DNA from: Bacteroidota bacterium
GTDB taxonomy: Bacteria; Bacteroidota; Ignavibacteria; Kapaibacteriales; HRBIN21
Length of the DNA: 64,000 nucleotides
Assembly (NCBI GenBank): GCA_030550275.1
Contig: JAUQPR010000004.1
Location: 112,707-176,706 of the forward strand
Reading direction: 5' to 3'
Shown here: positions 52,589 to 60,317 of the stretch, in pieces
Layout of the letters: the number at the start of each line of letters is the position of its first letter
Position numbering within the stretch: the first letter of the stretch is position 1
Notes under the pieces: generated by a model
The model's input: the letters and a program-made list of their open reading frames with translations, nothing else
Database searches by the model: none
Told to the model about the DNA's origin: nothing
Program-made: the position numbers and the translations under genes

Positions 52589-54247
52589 ATGCGCACAAGA
52601 GTAGCCGCAGTTCTGTTGACCGCCGTCTTGGGCGTCCAGGCGCAGGAGCCGGCGTATTACCGTCCCTTCCGGTTGTATCCAGAGGGGAGGCTGGAGACCA
52701 GCTGGCTCTTGGGGATAACCAAGTACGGTGGGGAGTTCTCCAGCCACCGTCTCCATGGGGTCACGGGCGTGCAGTTCCGCTACTTCCTTCCCTTCAGCGC
52801 GGAGCTTGCGCTGGGGAGCCGCCTGACCTTTGGGTATTTGGCGTACGACCGCCGGTACAAGTGGCGCTTCGGTCCAGCGTACTACCAGCAGTTCCCGCCG
52901 GAGGATTACCCCGGACCGGCGTACCGGCGCACGAAGATCGCAACCTGGGAAGCGCTGCTCTTTGTGAACCTGTTCCCACGGAAGGAGCTCAACCCGTACT
53001 TCTTCGCTGGTGTGGGAGTGCTCTCCTTCCAGCCCCAGGACATCATGGAGGATAAGGTCAACGAACGTGGGCGCCGGGTCCACTACCCCAATTTCACCGA
53101 AGGGGATGAGTTCAACGTCCACCCAGTCGCCGGGCTCGGCATAGACTACTACCTGAGCCGCCGCCTCTCGGTAGGGCTACAACTCACCGCCCACGCCGTG
53201 ACAACGGACATGCTCGATGGGTTTGCGCTGCCCGTCATCTCTGACCGCGGGGATACGCTCCCCTCGCACAACGACGGCTATGGGGAGCTTGCCCTCAAGC
53301 TCTCCTACTACCTGTTCGAGGAGCGGGACCATGACGGCGATGGGCTGACCAACGAGGAGGAGGAACGCCTGAGCACGAATCCCTACAATCCCGATACCGA
53401 CGCAGATGGACTGAGCGATTTCGAAGAGGTGCGTCGCTACTACACAAATCCCCTACTGGCGGACACCGACGGGGATGGACTCACCGATGGGGCAGAGGTA
53501 TTCACCTACTTCACCGACCCTACACGCTGGGACACCGACGGGGATGGGCTCAGCGATGGGGAAGAAGTGCGCTACTACGGAACGAACCCGCTGCGGCGGG
53601 ATTCCGACGGGGATGGGCTGAGCGATTGGGAGGAGATCCGGCTTGGAACCAATCCCATGCTTGCCGATACCGATGGCGACGGTATCCCGGATGGAGCCGA
53701 CCTGTGTCCTCGGATTGCGGGCAGCCGCACCAACCACGGCTGTCCGGATGGCTACCCCACGACAGCATTGGCAGCAGCAGGGTTGGGACCGGATTCCCCA
53801 CCGTTGCGCGATACACTTGCCGTTACCGTCCACGACACAGTGGTGATTCGCGAGATTGTCCGTGATACCGTGGTGGTAACGCAGTTGGTGCAGCAGCCCG
53901 CCATCGGGACGCCGGTCGTGATACCGGGGGTGTTCTTCGAGTTCAACCAAGCAACGCTGCTGCCCGAGGCGGAAGCATTGCTGGAGCAGGTTGCCCGCTG
54001 GTTGCTGCAAAATCCGCAGGTTCGGGTCGAGGTGCGGGGGCACACGGATTCGGTGGGAACAGATGAGCAGAACCTACGCCTGTCGCAACAGCGTGCGGAA
54101 GCGGTGCGGAGATACCTCATTGCCCAAGGCGTGGCACCGGAGCGGATCGTCGCCATTGGGCTGGGGCGCCGCGAGCCAATCGACACAAACGACACTCCCC
54201 GAGGGCGCGCGCGGAATCGCCGGGTTGAGCTGATCTTCCGCCAGTGA
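52589..54247 (+). CDS. OmpA-family protein with thrombospondin type 3 repeats
   Basis: A 552-residue outer-membrane protein. Signal peptide MRTRVAAVLLTAVLGVQAQ. Residues 25-245 form a barrel-like domain with many aromatic strands. Residues 247-372 hold five to six calcium-binding thrombospondin type 3 repeats (DHDGDGLTNEEE, DTDADGLSDFEE, DTDGDGLTDGAE, DSDGDGLSDWEE, DTDGDGIPDGADLCP). Residues 440-552 are the OmpA peptidoglycan-binding domain (FEFNQATLLPEAEALLE, GHTDSVGTDEQNLRLSQQRAEAV as its core, RGRARNRRVELIF). It ties the outer membrane to the wall. It overlaps the archease gene by four bases, an unexpected partner. Confidence 0.93.
   Translation: MRTRVAAVLLTAVLGVQAQEPAYYRPFRLYPEGRLETSWLLGITKYGGEFSSHRLHGVTGVQFRYFLPFSAELALGSRLTFGYLAYDRRYKWRFGPAYYQQFPPEDYPGPAYRRTKIATWEALLFVNLFPRKELNPYFFAGVGVLSFQPQDIMEDKVNERGRRVHYPNFTEGDEFNVHPVAGLGIDYYLSRRLSVGLQLTAHAVTTDMLDGFALPVISDRGDTLPSHNDGYGELALKLSYYLFEERDHDGDGLTNEEEERLSTNPYNPDTDADGLSDFEEVRRYYTNPLLADTDGDGLTDGAEVFTYFTDPTRWDTDGDGLSDGEEVRYYGTNPLRRDSDGDGLSDWEEIRLGTNPMLADTDGDGIPDGADLCPRIAGSRTNHGCPDGYPTTALAAAGLGPDSPPLRDTLAVTVHDTVVIREIVRDTVVVTQLVQQPAIGTPVVIPGVFFEFNQATLLPEAEALLEQVARWLLQNPQVRVEVRGHTDSVGTDEQNLRLSQQRAEAVRRYLIAQGVAPERIVAIGLGRREPIDTNDTPRGRARNRRVELIFRQ
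53327..53701 (+). repeat. Thrombospondin type 3 repeat array inside the OmpA gene
   Basis: About five tandem units of 66-72 bases built around ACCGACGGGGATGG-like cores (53462, 53531, 53603 and diverged copies at 53394 and 53669). Each encodes a D-x-D-x-D-G calcium loop. Confidence 0.8.
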
Positions 54248-54684
54248 GCCGCGGAATGCGCTCTGCCACAGCGGGCTTTTCGCTCCATCCCCACACAGCG
54301 GATATACGGCTTCAGGTCTGGGCTCCGACGCTGCAGGAGCTGTTCTGCGTCGCTGCTCAAGGATTGGCAGAAGTGCTCGTTCCGGAGGGCTGCCGGCGTC
54401 CGGCGGCACCGTTGCGGCGATGGTATCGCTTCGCCGTCCATTCACCCGACGAAACCGCCTTGCTTGTGGACTTCCTCTCGATGGTGCTCCTGGCAAGCTA
54501 CCTCCGCCGAGCCCTCTTCTGCCGCGTTCGCTTTTTGGAGTTTACGCCGACATCTTTGCAGGCGCGCCTGATGGGGTACTCCGTGGAGGGATTCCAGCAG
54601 GATGTTAAAGCCGTAACGTATCACGAGGCGCAGATTCGTCTTTCTGAACAAGGGTACGAAGCATGGCTGGTCTTGGACGTGTAG
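54244..54684 (+). CDS. Archease, RtcB-activating protein
   Basis: A 146-residue protein. HPHTADIRLQVWAPTLQELF near residue 15, LLVDFLSMVLLASYLRR near residue 72 and VKAVTYHEAQI near residue 122 match archease, including the acidic and His residues that bind metal next to RtcB. Archease speeds the guanylylation of RtcB and lets it turn over. The neighbouring rtcB gene begins directly after its stop, as in many genomes. GTG 54244 overlaps the OmpA stop (GTGA); ATG 54256 is an equally good start. Confidence 0.92.
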   Translation: MSRGMRSATAGFSLHPHTADIRLQVWAPTLQELFCVAAQGLAEVLVPEGCRRPAAPLRRWYRFAVHSPDETALLVDFLSMVLLASYLRRALFCRVRFLEFTPTSLQARLMGYSVEGFQQDVKAVTYHEAQIRLSEQGYEAWLVLDV

Positions 54685-56130
54685 ATGGTGCGCAAGGAGC
54701 AGCTTCGACGGCTCTCTGAGGTCGTCTGGGAGATTCCCCGCGAGACCCGAGCCGACATGCGCGTACCGGCACGGGTCTACGCAACGGAGGAGCTACTGGA
54801 GCAGATTCTGCAAGACCGCTCCATCGAGCAGCTCCTGAACGTGGCAACGCTGCCGGGAATTCAGCAGGCTGCCCTCGTTATGCCCGATGTGCACGAGGGC
54901 TACGGCTTCCCAATTGGAGGCATTGCGGCGATGGATCTGGAAGAGGGGGTCATTTCGCCCGGCGGCATCGGGTACGATATCAACTGCGGGGTACGGCTGC
55001 TGGTCTCGGAGCTGAATTTCTCCGAGGTGGAACCGCGCCTGGAGCAGCTCGCCAAGGAGCTCTACCGTGCAGTCCCATCCGGTGTTGGCAAGGGTGGCCA
55101 GTTGAAGCTCTCCATCCGCGAGCTGGACCGCGTGCTGGAGTACGGCGTTCAATGGGCATTGGGGGAAGGGTATGCCGAAGAGGCGGACCTGGAGTACATC
55201 GAGTCCCGAGGACGACTGCTCGACGCGGACGCCGATGCGGTATCGCGCGAGGCAAAGGAGCGCGGCAGAGACCAGCTCGGTACGATGGGCGCCGGCAACC
55301 ACTTCGTGGAGGTGGACATTGTGGACAAGATCTTCGACGAAGGCATCGCCGAGGTTCTGGGGCTGTTCCCCAAGCAGGTGGTGGTCTTGATCCACACGGG
55401 CTCGCGCGGCTTGGGGCATCAGGTGGCAACCGATTACATCCGCACGATGCTTTCGGCACTGCCACGCTATGGGATTCGCCTTCCGGACCGTGAGCTGGCA
55501 TGCGCGCCGATAAACTCTCCAGAGGGCAAGCGCTACTTTGCGGCGATGTGCGCTGCGGCGAATTTCGCCTGGACAAATCGCCAGCTCATTACGTGGGAGA
55601 TTCGGCAGGCGTGGCGTGAGGTTTTTGGAGCTGCGGGTGGGCGGTTGCGGGTGCTCTATGATGTCGCCCACAACATTGCCAAGCTCGAGCAGCACACCAT
55701 TGACGGCACTGTACGCCGAGTGTTGGTGCACCGCAAAGGGGCTACGCGGGCGTTCCCACCGGAGCATCCGGAGACGCCGGCACCATACCGGCGGGTGGGG
55801 CAACCGGTGCTGATTCCCGGCAGCATGGGGACGGCTTCCTACGTCCTGGTTGGGCTGCCAGGGAGCATGGAGCAGACCTTCGGGTCTACGTGCCACGGAG
55901 CGGGACGCCGCATGTCCCGCCATGCCGCAAAGCGCCAAGTGGAGGCTGAGGCGCTCAAGCGCGAGCTCCGAAGCCGTGGGATCGTGGTACAGGCAGGCTC
56001 TGTGCGCGGATTGGTCGAAGAGGCTCCGGTGGCGTACAAGGATGTCGAGAGCGTCGTAGATGTCGTCCACCGCGCCGGAATTGCCCGCAAGGTGGTGCGG
56101 CTGCGCCCAATCGCTGTGGTCAAGGGCTAA
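54685..56130 (+). CDS. rtcB: RNA-splicing ligase RtcB (3'-phosphate/5'-OH RNA ligase)
   Basis: A 481-residue GTP- and Mn2+-dependent ligase that joins RNA 2',3'-cyclic phosphate or 3'-phosphate ends to 5'-OH ends, repairing or splicing RNA. Metal ligand Cys101 in GYDINCGVRLL, the guanylylated His404 in TCHGAGRRMSR, GAGNHFVEV near residue 199, HTGSRGLGHQVA near residue 234, YDVAHNIAKLE and LIPGSMGTASYVL are all intact. Length is that of the archaeal-type enzyme, and the numbering of the active His equals the well-studied archaeal enzyme. It starts immediately after the archease stop. No RtcR regulator or sigma-54 site is seen. Confidence 0.96.
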   Translation: MVRKEQLRRLSEVVWEIPRETRADMRVPARVYATEELLEQILQDRSIEQLLNVATLPGIQQAALVMPDVHEGYGFPIGGIAAMDLEEGVISPGGIGYDINCGVRLLVSELNFSEVEPRLEQLAKELYRAVPSGVGKGGQLKLSIRELDRVLEYGVQWALGEGYAEEADLEYIESRGRLLDADADAVSREAKERGRDQLGTMGAGNHFVEVDIVDKIFDEGIAEVLGLFPKQVVVLIHTGSRGLGHQVATDYIRTMLSALPRYGIRLPDRELACAPINSPEGKRYFAAMCAAANFAWTNRQLITWEIRQAWREVFGAAGGRLRVLYDVAHNIAKLEQHTIDGTVRRVLVHRKGATRAFPPEHPETPAPYRRVGQPVLIPGSMGTASYVLVGLPGSMEQTFGSTCHGAGRRMSRHAAKRQVEAEALKRELRSRGIVVQAGSVRGLVEEAPVAYKDVESVVDVVHRAGIARKVVRLRPIAVVKG

Positions 56131-56134
56131 GAGG

Positions 56135-56365
56135 TTACTTCATCTTGACGCCGAGCTCGCGCAGCATTGCTACGTAGCCTTTGCGGTCGAGCGTCTTGAG
56201 CGCCTTTGCAGTGAGCTTGAGCCGCACCCACCGTCCCAGTTCGGGCACCCAGACCCGCTTCCACTGCAGGTTAGGCAGGAACTTGCGGTTGGAGCGGTTA
56301 TTGGCATGCGAGACTTTGTGCCCGAACATCGGACCCACGCCCGTCAACTGACAACGCTTTGCCAT
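56135..56365 (-). CDS. rpmB: 50S ribosomal protein L28
   Basis: A 76-residue ribosomal protein. MAKRCQLTGVGPMFGHKVSHANNR, shown here by its CQLTG and HANNRSNRKFLPNLQ motifs, and the basic C-terminal part (RLKLTAKALKTLDRKG) are typical of L28. Only one of the two zinc-knuckle Cys pairs is hinted at, so it is probably a zinc-independent type. It is convergent with rtcB (4-base gap) and monocistronic; rpmG does not follow. ATG 56365 lies 40 bases after a -7 box on the minus strand. Confidence 0.94.
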   Translation of the reverse strand: MAKRCQLTGVGPMFGHKVSHANNRSNRKFLPNLQWKRVWVPELGRWVRLKLTAKALKTLDRKGYVAMLRELGVKMK

Positions 56366-56404
56366 CGCCCAACGGATACGGCAAAAGGGAACAGAACCAA
56401 CAGG

Positions 56405-56412
56405 CAAAATTA
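56405..56412 (-). promoter_or_regulatory. -7 promoter box TAATTTTG (rpmB)
   Basis: Exact TAnnTTTG match on the minus strand, followed by CCTG, 40 bases before the rpmB ATG. Confidence 0.62.
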
Positions 56413-56447
56413 CGCCGTCCGGCGGCATAGCAGCGCGCGGGAGTTTG

Positions 56448-56454
56448 TAATTTG
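56448..56454 (+). promoter_or_regulatory. -7-like box TAATTTG (dipeptide permease operon)
   Basis: Shortened variant followed by CGCTC, 36 bases before ATG 56490; same form as at 29765. Confidence 0.45.
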
Positions 56455-56489
56455 CGCTCTGGCTGTGTCCAGCGTTCCAAGGCACGGAG

Positions 56490-57506
56490 ATGTGGGGATA
56501 CATCGCGCAGCGGATTGGCTTGTTTGTGCCGACGCTGCTCTTCATTACGCTGCTGTCGTTTGCGCTGAGTCGGCTGGCGCCAGGGGATCCAGCCGCGCTC
56601 AAGGTCGGCGTCGGCGCCGAAGGGGGGATCGCCGGGCGGACAGGGCTCAACGAACGCACACTGGAGCTCTTGCGCAAGCAGTGGCACTTGGACAAGCCGC
56701 TCTGGCAGCAGTACCTACTGTGGCTGCGCGACCTGGTGACGTTGGAGTTCGGGCGCTCCTTCCAGGACAATCGCCCTGTGCTGGAGAAGATTGCTGAGCG
56801 GCTCCCGATCACCTTGGCGATGAACCTGTTTGCCGTGCTGATTGCCTACGGGATTGCGATTCCGCTGGGAGTCTATTCGGCAACGCATTCGGGAACAGCA
56901 CTGGACCGCTTCCTCACCTTCCTGCTCTTTGCGCTGTACTCGCTGCCGAGCTTCTGGGTGGCGATGCTGGCGGTGACCTTCCTGTGCAACCCTGAATATC
57001 TGGCGCTGTTTCCGACCGGCGGTATCCGCTCTATCTTCCACTCGGAGCAGTGGTCGCTGTGGCAGCGGATTGTGGACTACGCCTGGCATCTTACGCTACC
57101 GATGCTGGTGTACACGTACGCAAGCTTTGCCTTCATCTCCCGTCAGATGCGAAGCGCCTTGCTGGAGGTGCTACGCCAGGATTACATCCGCACCGCCTAC
57201 GCCAAGGGGTTGCCCGGGAGGGTGGTGATTTGGAAGCATGCTGTGCGGAATTCGCTCATCCCGATTGTCACGCTGCTGGCGGGGATTCTGCCCTCGCTCA
57301 TCGGCGGGAGCGTGATTGTGGAGACCATCTTCAGTATTCCGGGGATGGGGGAGCTGTCGTTCCGCGCCCTGGTTGCTCGGGATTATCCCGTCATCATGGC
57401 GGTGTTTACGCTTTCGGCGGTGTTGACGCTGGTGGGCATTCTGCTGGCGGATATCCTGTACGCGGTGGTGGATCCACGGATTAGCTTTGCACGACGGGCA
57501 CAATGA
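56490..57506 (+). CDS. ABC transporter permease, DppB/OppB type
   Basis: A 338-residue inner-membrane permease for peptides or nickel-like substrates. Six helices are predicted (near 10-30, 105-130, 142-165, 190-212, 260-283, 302-325). RIGLFVPTLLFITLLSFALSRLAPGDP at the N terminus (its RLAPGDP end is diagnostic), ITLAMNLFAVLIAYGIAIPLG, the EAA loop RTAYAKGLPGRVVIWKHAVRNSLIP near residue 233 and IVETIFSIPGMGELSFRA are all DppB-type. It overlaps the partner permease by four bases (ATGA). The binding protein and ATPases are not encoded here, so substrate specificity is open. Confidence 0.93.
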   Translation: MWGYIAQRIGLFVPTLLFITLLSFALSRLAPGDPAALKVGVGAEGGIAGRTGLNERTLELLRKQWHLDKPLWQQYLLWLRDLVTLEFGRSFQDNRPVLEKIAERLPITLAMNLFAVLIAYGIAIPLGVYSATHSGTALDRFLTFLLFALYSLPSFWVAMLAVTFLCNPEYLALFPTGGIRSIFHSEQWSLWQRIVDYAWHLTLPMLVYTYASFAFISRQMRSALLEVLRQDYIRTAYAKGLPGRVVIWKHAVRNSLIPIVTLLAGILPSLIGGSVIVETIFSIPGMGELSFRALVARDYPVIMAVFTLSAVLTLVGILLADILYAVVDPRISFARRAQ

Positions 57507-58561
57507 CGAACACGTCAGAAGCCGTGCAGGGGACGGTGCCGCAGCTTGAGGAGAAGGGGGAATCCTACGGGCGGATGGTCTGGCGCCAGTTCCGCCGAAA
57601 TCCCCTGGGGATGGCATCGCTGGGCTTTGTGCTTGTGCTACTGCTTGTTGCACTCCTGGCGGATTTCCTTGCCAACGATAAGCCGATTGTAGCGCGCTAC
57701 CAGGGGCGCTGGCTCTTCCCGGTTTTGCAGGAGTACGCCGTTGGGCTGGGGCTTGCCTCCTGGGGCGAGCTGGGACGGGTGGATTGGAAGCAGTTGCCCT
57801 ACGAATGGGTGCTCTGGCCGCCGGTGCCATACCGTCCGGAGACGACGGATCCAAATCTCCAGAGCCTGCGCGAGCGAGCACCATCGAAGCGCCATTTGCT
57901 GGGGACGGATGAGATTGGGCGCGACGTACTGGCGGGCATCCTCCATGGCACACGCTATGCGCTCTCGATTGGGTTCGTGGCGATGGGGATTGCGCTCGCT
58001 ATCGGGATTGTGTTGGGAGCGCTGGCGGGCTACTACGGTGGGGTGGTGGATATCGTGATCTCACGGCTCATCGAGCTGGTACTGACGTTGCCGACCTTCT
58101 TCCTCATCATCACCGTGGTCGCGCTGGTGCAGGAGGGGAGCATCTGGCTGGTGATGGCGATGATTGGCTTGACGGGATGGACCAGCATTGCCCGCTTTGT
58201 GCGCGGGGAGGTACTGCGCGTACGCGCGATGGAGTACGTCACGGCAGCTCAGGCCTTGGGGTATTCGACCGGGCGGATTGTGTTCCGCCACGTATTGCCG
58301 AATGCATTGGCTCCGGTACTGGTAGCAGCAGCCTTTGGAATTGCCAACGCCGTGCTCATTGAGTCTGCGCTGAGCTTCCTGGGCTTTGGAGTCCCACCGA
58401 CGGTGGTAACCTGGGGCTCGATGCTGGCGAAGGCGCGGGGAAGTATCGCCTCCTGGTGGCTGGTGGTGTTTCCAGGGGCGATGATCTTCCTCACCGTCGC
58501 TGCCTACAACTTGATCGGAGATGCCCTACGCGATGCGCTGGATCCGCGGCTGCGTGTGTAG
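57503..58561 (+). CDS. ABC transporter permease, DppC/OppC type
   Basis: A 352-residue partner permease. WRQFRRNPLGMASLGFVLVLLLVALLAD near residue 28 is the DppC N terminus. A roughly 70-residue periplasmic insertion (about 60-130, Trp/Pro-rich) is longer than in enteric DppC and is like the YejE-type group. HLLGTDEIGRDVLAGILHGTRYALSIG near residue 130, the EAA loop AAQALGYSTGRIVFRHVLPNALAP near residue 247 and ESALSFLGFG near residue 290 are canonical; only short parts are quoted as evidence of family. It pairs with DppB in the inner membrane. ATG 57503 overlaps the previous stop. Confidence 0.92.
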   Translation: MTNTSEAVQGTVPQLEEKGESYGRMVWRQFRRNPLGMASLGFVLVLLLVALLADFLANDKPIVARYQGRWLFPVLQEYAVGLGLASWGELGRVDWKQLPYEWVLWPPVPYRPETTDPNLQSLRERAPSKRHLLGTDEIGRDVLAGILHGTRYALSIGFVAMGIALAIGIVLGALAGYYGGVVDIVISRLIELVLTLPTFFLIITVVALVQEGSIWLVMAMIGLTGWTSIARFVRGEVLRVRAMEYVTAAQALGYSTGRIVFRHVLPNALAPVLVAAAFGIANAVLIESALSFLGFGVPPTVVTWGSMLAKARGSIASWWLVVFPGAMIFLTVAAYNLIGDALRDALDPRLRV

Positions 58562-58577
58562 GGGAGGGTGGTTTTGC

Positions 58578-60317
58578 GTGTTGTTGTTATTTTGCCGTTA
58601 TTGCACTTTGCCCACCCCAAACCAACAAACCACCCAAAGCCTCAACCACAACCACCCACTCAGCACTTGGCATCTCCAAAGCAACCACAGCTACGAGCTC
58701 AAAAGGGCGGACACCCTCACGCTCGCCCTGAGCTATACTGGCACAATACTTCGCACGAGCACGCCAGCAGTGCGCGAAGAGCTACTCGGAGAGCTTGCTA
58801 TCCTCTCGAACCCAAGCATGTGGCGGTGGGGAGGAATACAGCGCTGGAGCTACTTCCACGACCGATATGCCCCCTCGAGGGCGCGGCTGCTGCGTTGGCA
58901 GGGCTTCCTTACCGCCGGGCAAAGGGCAGAGCAGTTCTGGTGGAAAAGCGGGCTTGGGGCAGAGTACCTTCTGCAGCGTCCCAACGCTGAGCCCGGTATC
59001 GCTGCCTTCGTCCACGCTGCGCTCTCAGGCGCTCCTCTCGCTGGCGAACTGCAGAGCGAAGGAACCCTGTACACAACAGAGCGCCGCACCTACCGGCTAC
59101 AGGCAGAGCTTGCCTGGAAGGAATCCATTGCCGGATTCCAGCTCCGCGGGCAGTATGCACGGGGATCGCAGGACTTTCCGGCGGCTTTTCAACCAGAGCG
59201 GCTGGAACGGCGGCATGAGGAGCGCTTTGCCATTAGTGCAGCGCTGCAGGAGCAGCTTGCAGCGGCTGTACAGATGCTTTTCGACGGTGAACTGCTCAGC
59301 ATGACCACACGGGCTTTCCCGCTGGACGGCACGCTGCCGCCACTTCGGCGTAGCCGACTTCAAGGAGGGCTCAATACCGTCGCGCGGGTAGAGCTCGCGG
59401 GCAGCGTGTTTACCTTCGGCACCTTGTTACAGCTTACCGAGGAGCAGAACCGACTGGAGAGCGCCCTGGACTCGCCCGAACTCGCGCAACGCCGACTTCA
59501 GGAGGAGCAGCGCAACTACAGTACCCTCTGGCTGCAGCTTTCCTTGGGTTCGGTGCATCGGCTGGGTTCAGGGGACACACTCACCTGGCGTGCAGAGCTG
59601 AGCAACCAGCGCTACGACACCCCCAGCCGGCTCAACACAGATGACCGCGATGAGCAGCACATTGCCGGGCAACTCCGCTATATCCGGCGGCTCTCCTTAG
59701 CAAGCGTTGCCACAGCAGAGTTGGGCGTTCGGCGCCAACACCTGGTCTTCCTCTCTGCCAACCGCAGCGCCTGGAACCACCAGCTCTACACGCTCTGGCT
59801 CCGGTGGGCGGTGCGGTGGGACCAGGGGCGGCTGCGATGGTCCCCGCAATGGGAGCTGTTGAGCACGTACACGGTCCGGGACTACCCATTCACACGCCAG
59901 CTCCAGGACCTCAGTATCCGGCAGTGGAGCTACAGCGATAGCATCGCAGTGCGCCTGCATCCGGAATGGCTGCTCGAACTCCAGCTGCTCTACCGCTACA
60001 GAACCGTCGGACAGCTCCAGTGGAGCATCTTTGCAGAGTTCCTGCAAGCGCAGATGCAGGAGCACAGCATGAGAGCGCTTGCCGTCTGGGAGACAGCAAC
60101 CCAAGCATGGGCAGCCGGAGTGCAGCTCAGCCATCTCGGCGGCACGCAGTTCGGACAGCCCCTACGCCAACACAGCATTGGTCCATACTTCCAGCTTCGC
60201 CTGGCCAACTTCGGGCGGGGGAGGCTCATCGGCAGAGGTTGGTACGAGTGGCGCTGGATAGACGGTAAAGCCGTGGGGCGCTTCCCGATGCTCCAGCTTG
60301 AGCTGACTCAGCCCTAA
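58578..60317 (+). CDS. Outer-membrane barrel-like protein, 5' end unclear, possible frameshift
   Basis: An open frame of 579 codons from GTG 58578. From about residue 35 on it shows alternating strands rich in Gln, Arg, Trp and Tyr (ELKRADTLTLALSYTGTIL, LYTLWLRWAVRW, PYFQLRLANFGRGRLIGRGWYEW) and ends MLQLELTQP, consistent with an outer-membrane barrel of unknown function. No ordinary signal peptide is in frame. In a different frame GTG 58568 begins VVLRVVVILPLLHFAHP, which looks like one; a one-base change in the G-poor tract near 58612-58670 would join the two. So this is either a frameshifted gene, a sequence error, or a protein starting differently. The stop shares CTAA with lptD. Confidence 0.6.
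   Translation: MLLLFCRYCTLPTPNQQTTQSLNHNHPLSTWHLQSNHSYELKRADTLTLALSYTGTILRTSTPAVREELLGELAILSNPSMWRWGGIQRWSYFHDRYAPSRARLLRWQGFLTAGQRAEQFWWKSGLGAEYLLQRPNAEPGIAAFVHAALSGAPLAGELQSEGTLYTTERRTYRLQAELAWKESIAGFQLRGQYARGSQDFPAAFQPERLERRHEERFAISAALQEQLAAAVQMLFDGELLSMTTRAFPLDGTLPPLRRSRLQGGLNTVARVELAGSVFTFGTLLQLTEEQNRLESALDSPELAQRRLQEEQRNYSTLWLQLSLGSVHRLGSGDTLTWRAELSNQRYDTPSRLNTDDRDEQHIAGQLRYIRRLSLASVATAELGVRRQHLVFLSANRSAWNHQLYTLWLRWAVRWDQGRLRWSPQWELLSTYTVRDYPFTRQLQDLSIRQWSYSDSIAVRLHPEWLLELQLLYRYRTVGQLQWSIFAEFLQAQMQEHSMRALAVWETATQAWAAGVQLSHLGGTQFGQPLRQHSIGPYFQLRLANFGRGRLIGRGWYEWRWIDGKAVGRFPMLQLELTQP
58597..58680 (+). other. GTTATTGCA followed by G-poor tract (copy 3)
   Basis: GCCGTTATTGCA at 58594-58605 matches the 12 bases at 42272-42283. 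The following roughly 65 bases are C/A-rich with about four G residues, at the 5' end of the barrel gene. A TATTTTG box lies just before it (58588-58594), so it may be a leader rather than coding. Confidence 0.5.

Noticed and set aside
53327..53701. Tandem repeats as a CRISPR array or mini-satellite
   Set aside because: They are in frame and encode calcium-binding thrombospondin type 3 repeats; no conserved repeat-spacer alternation.
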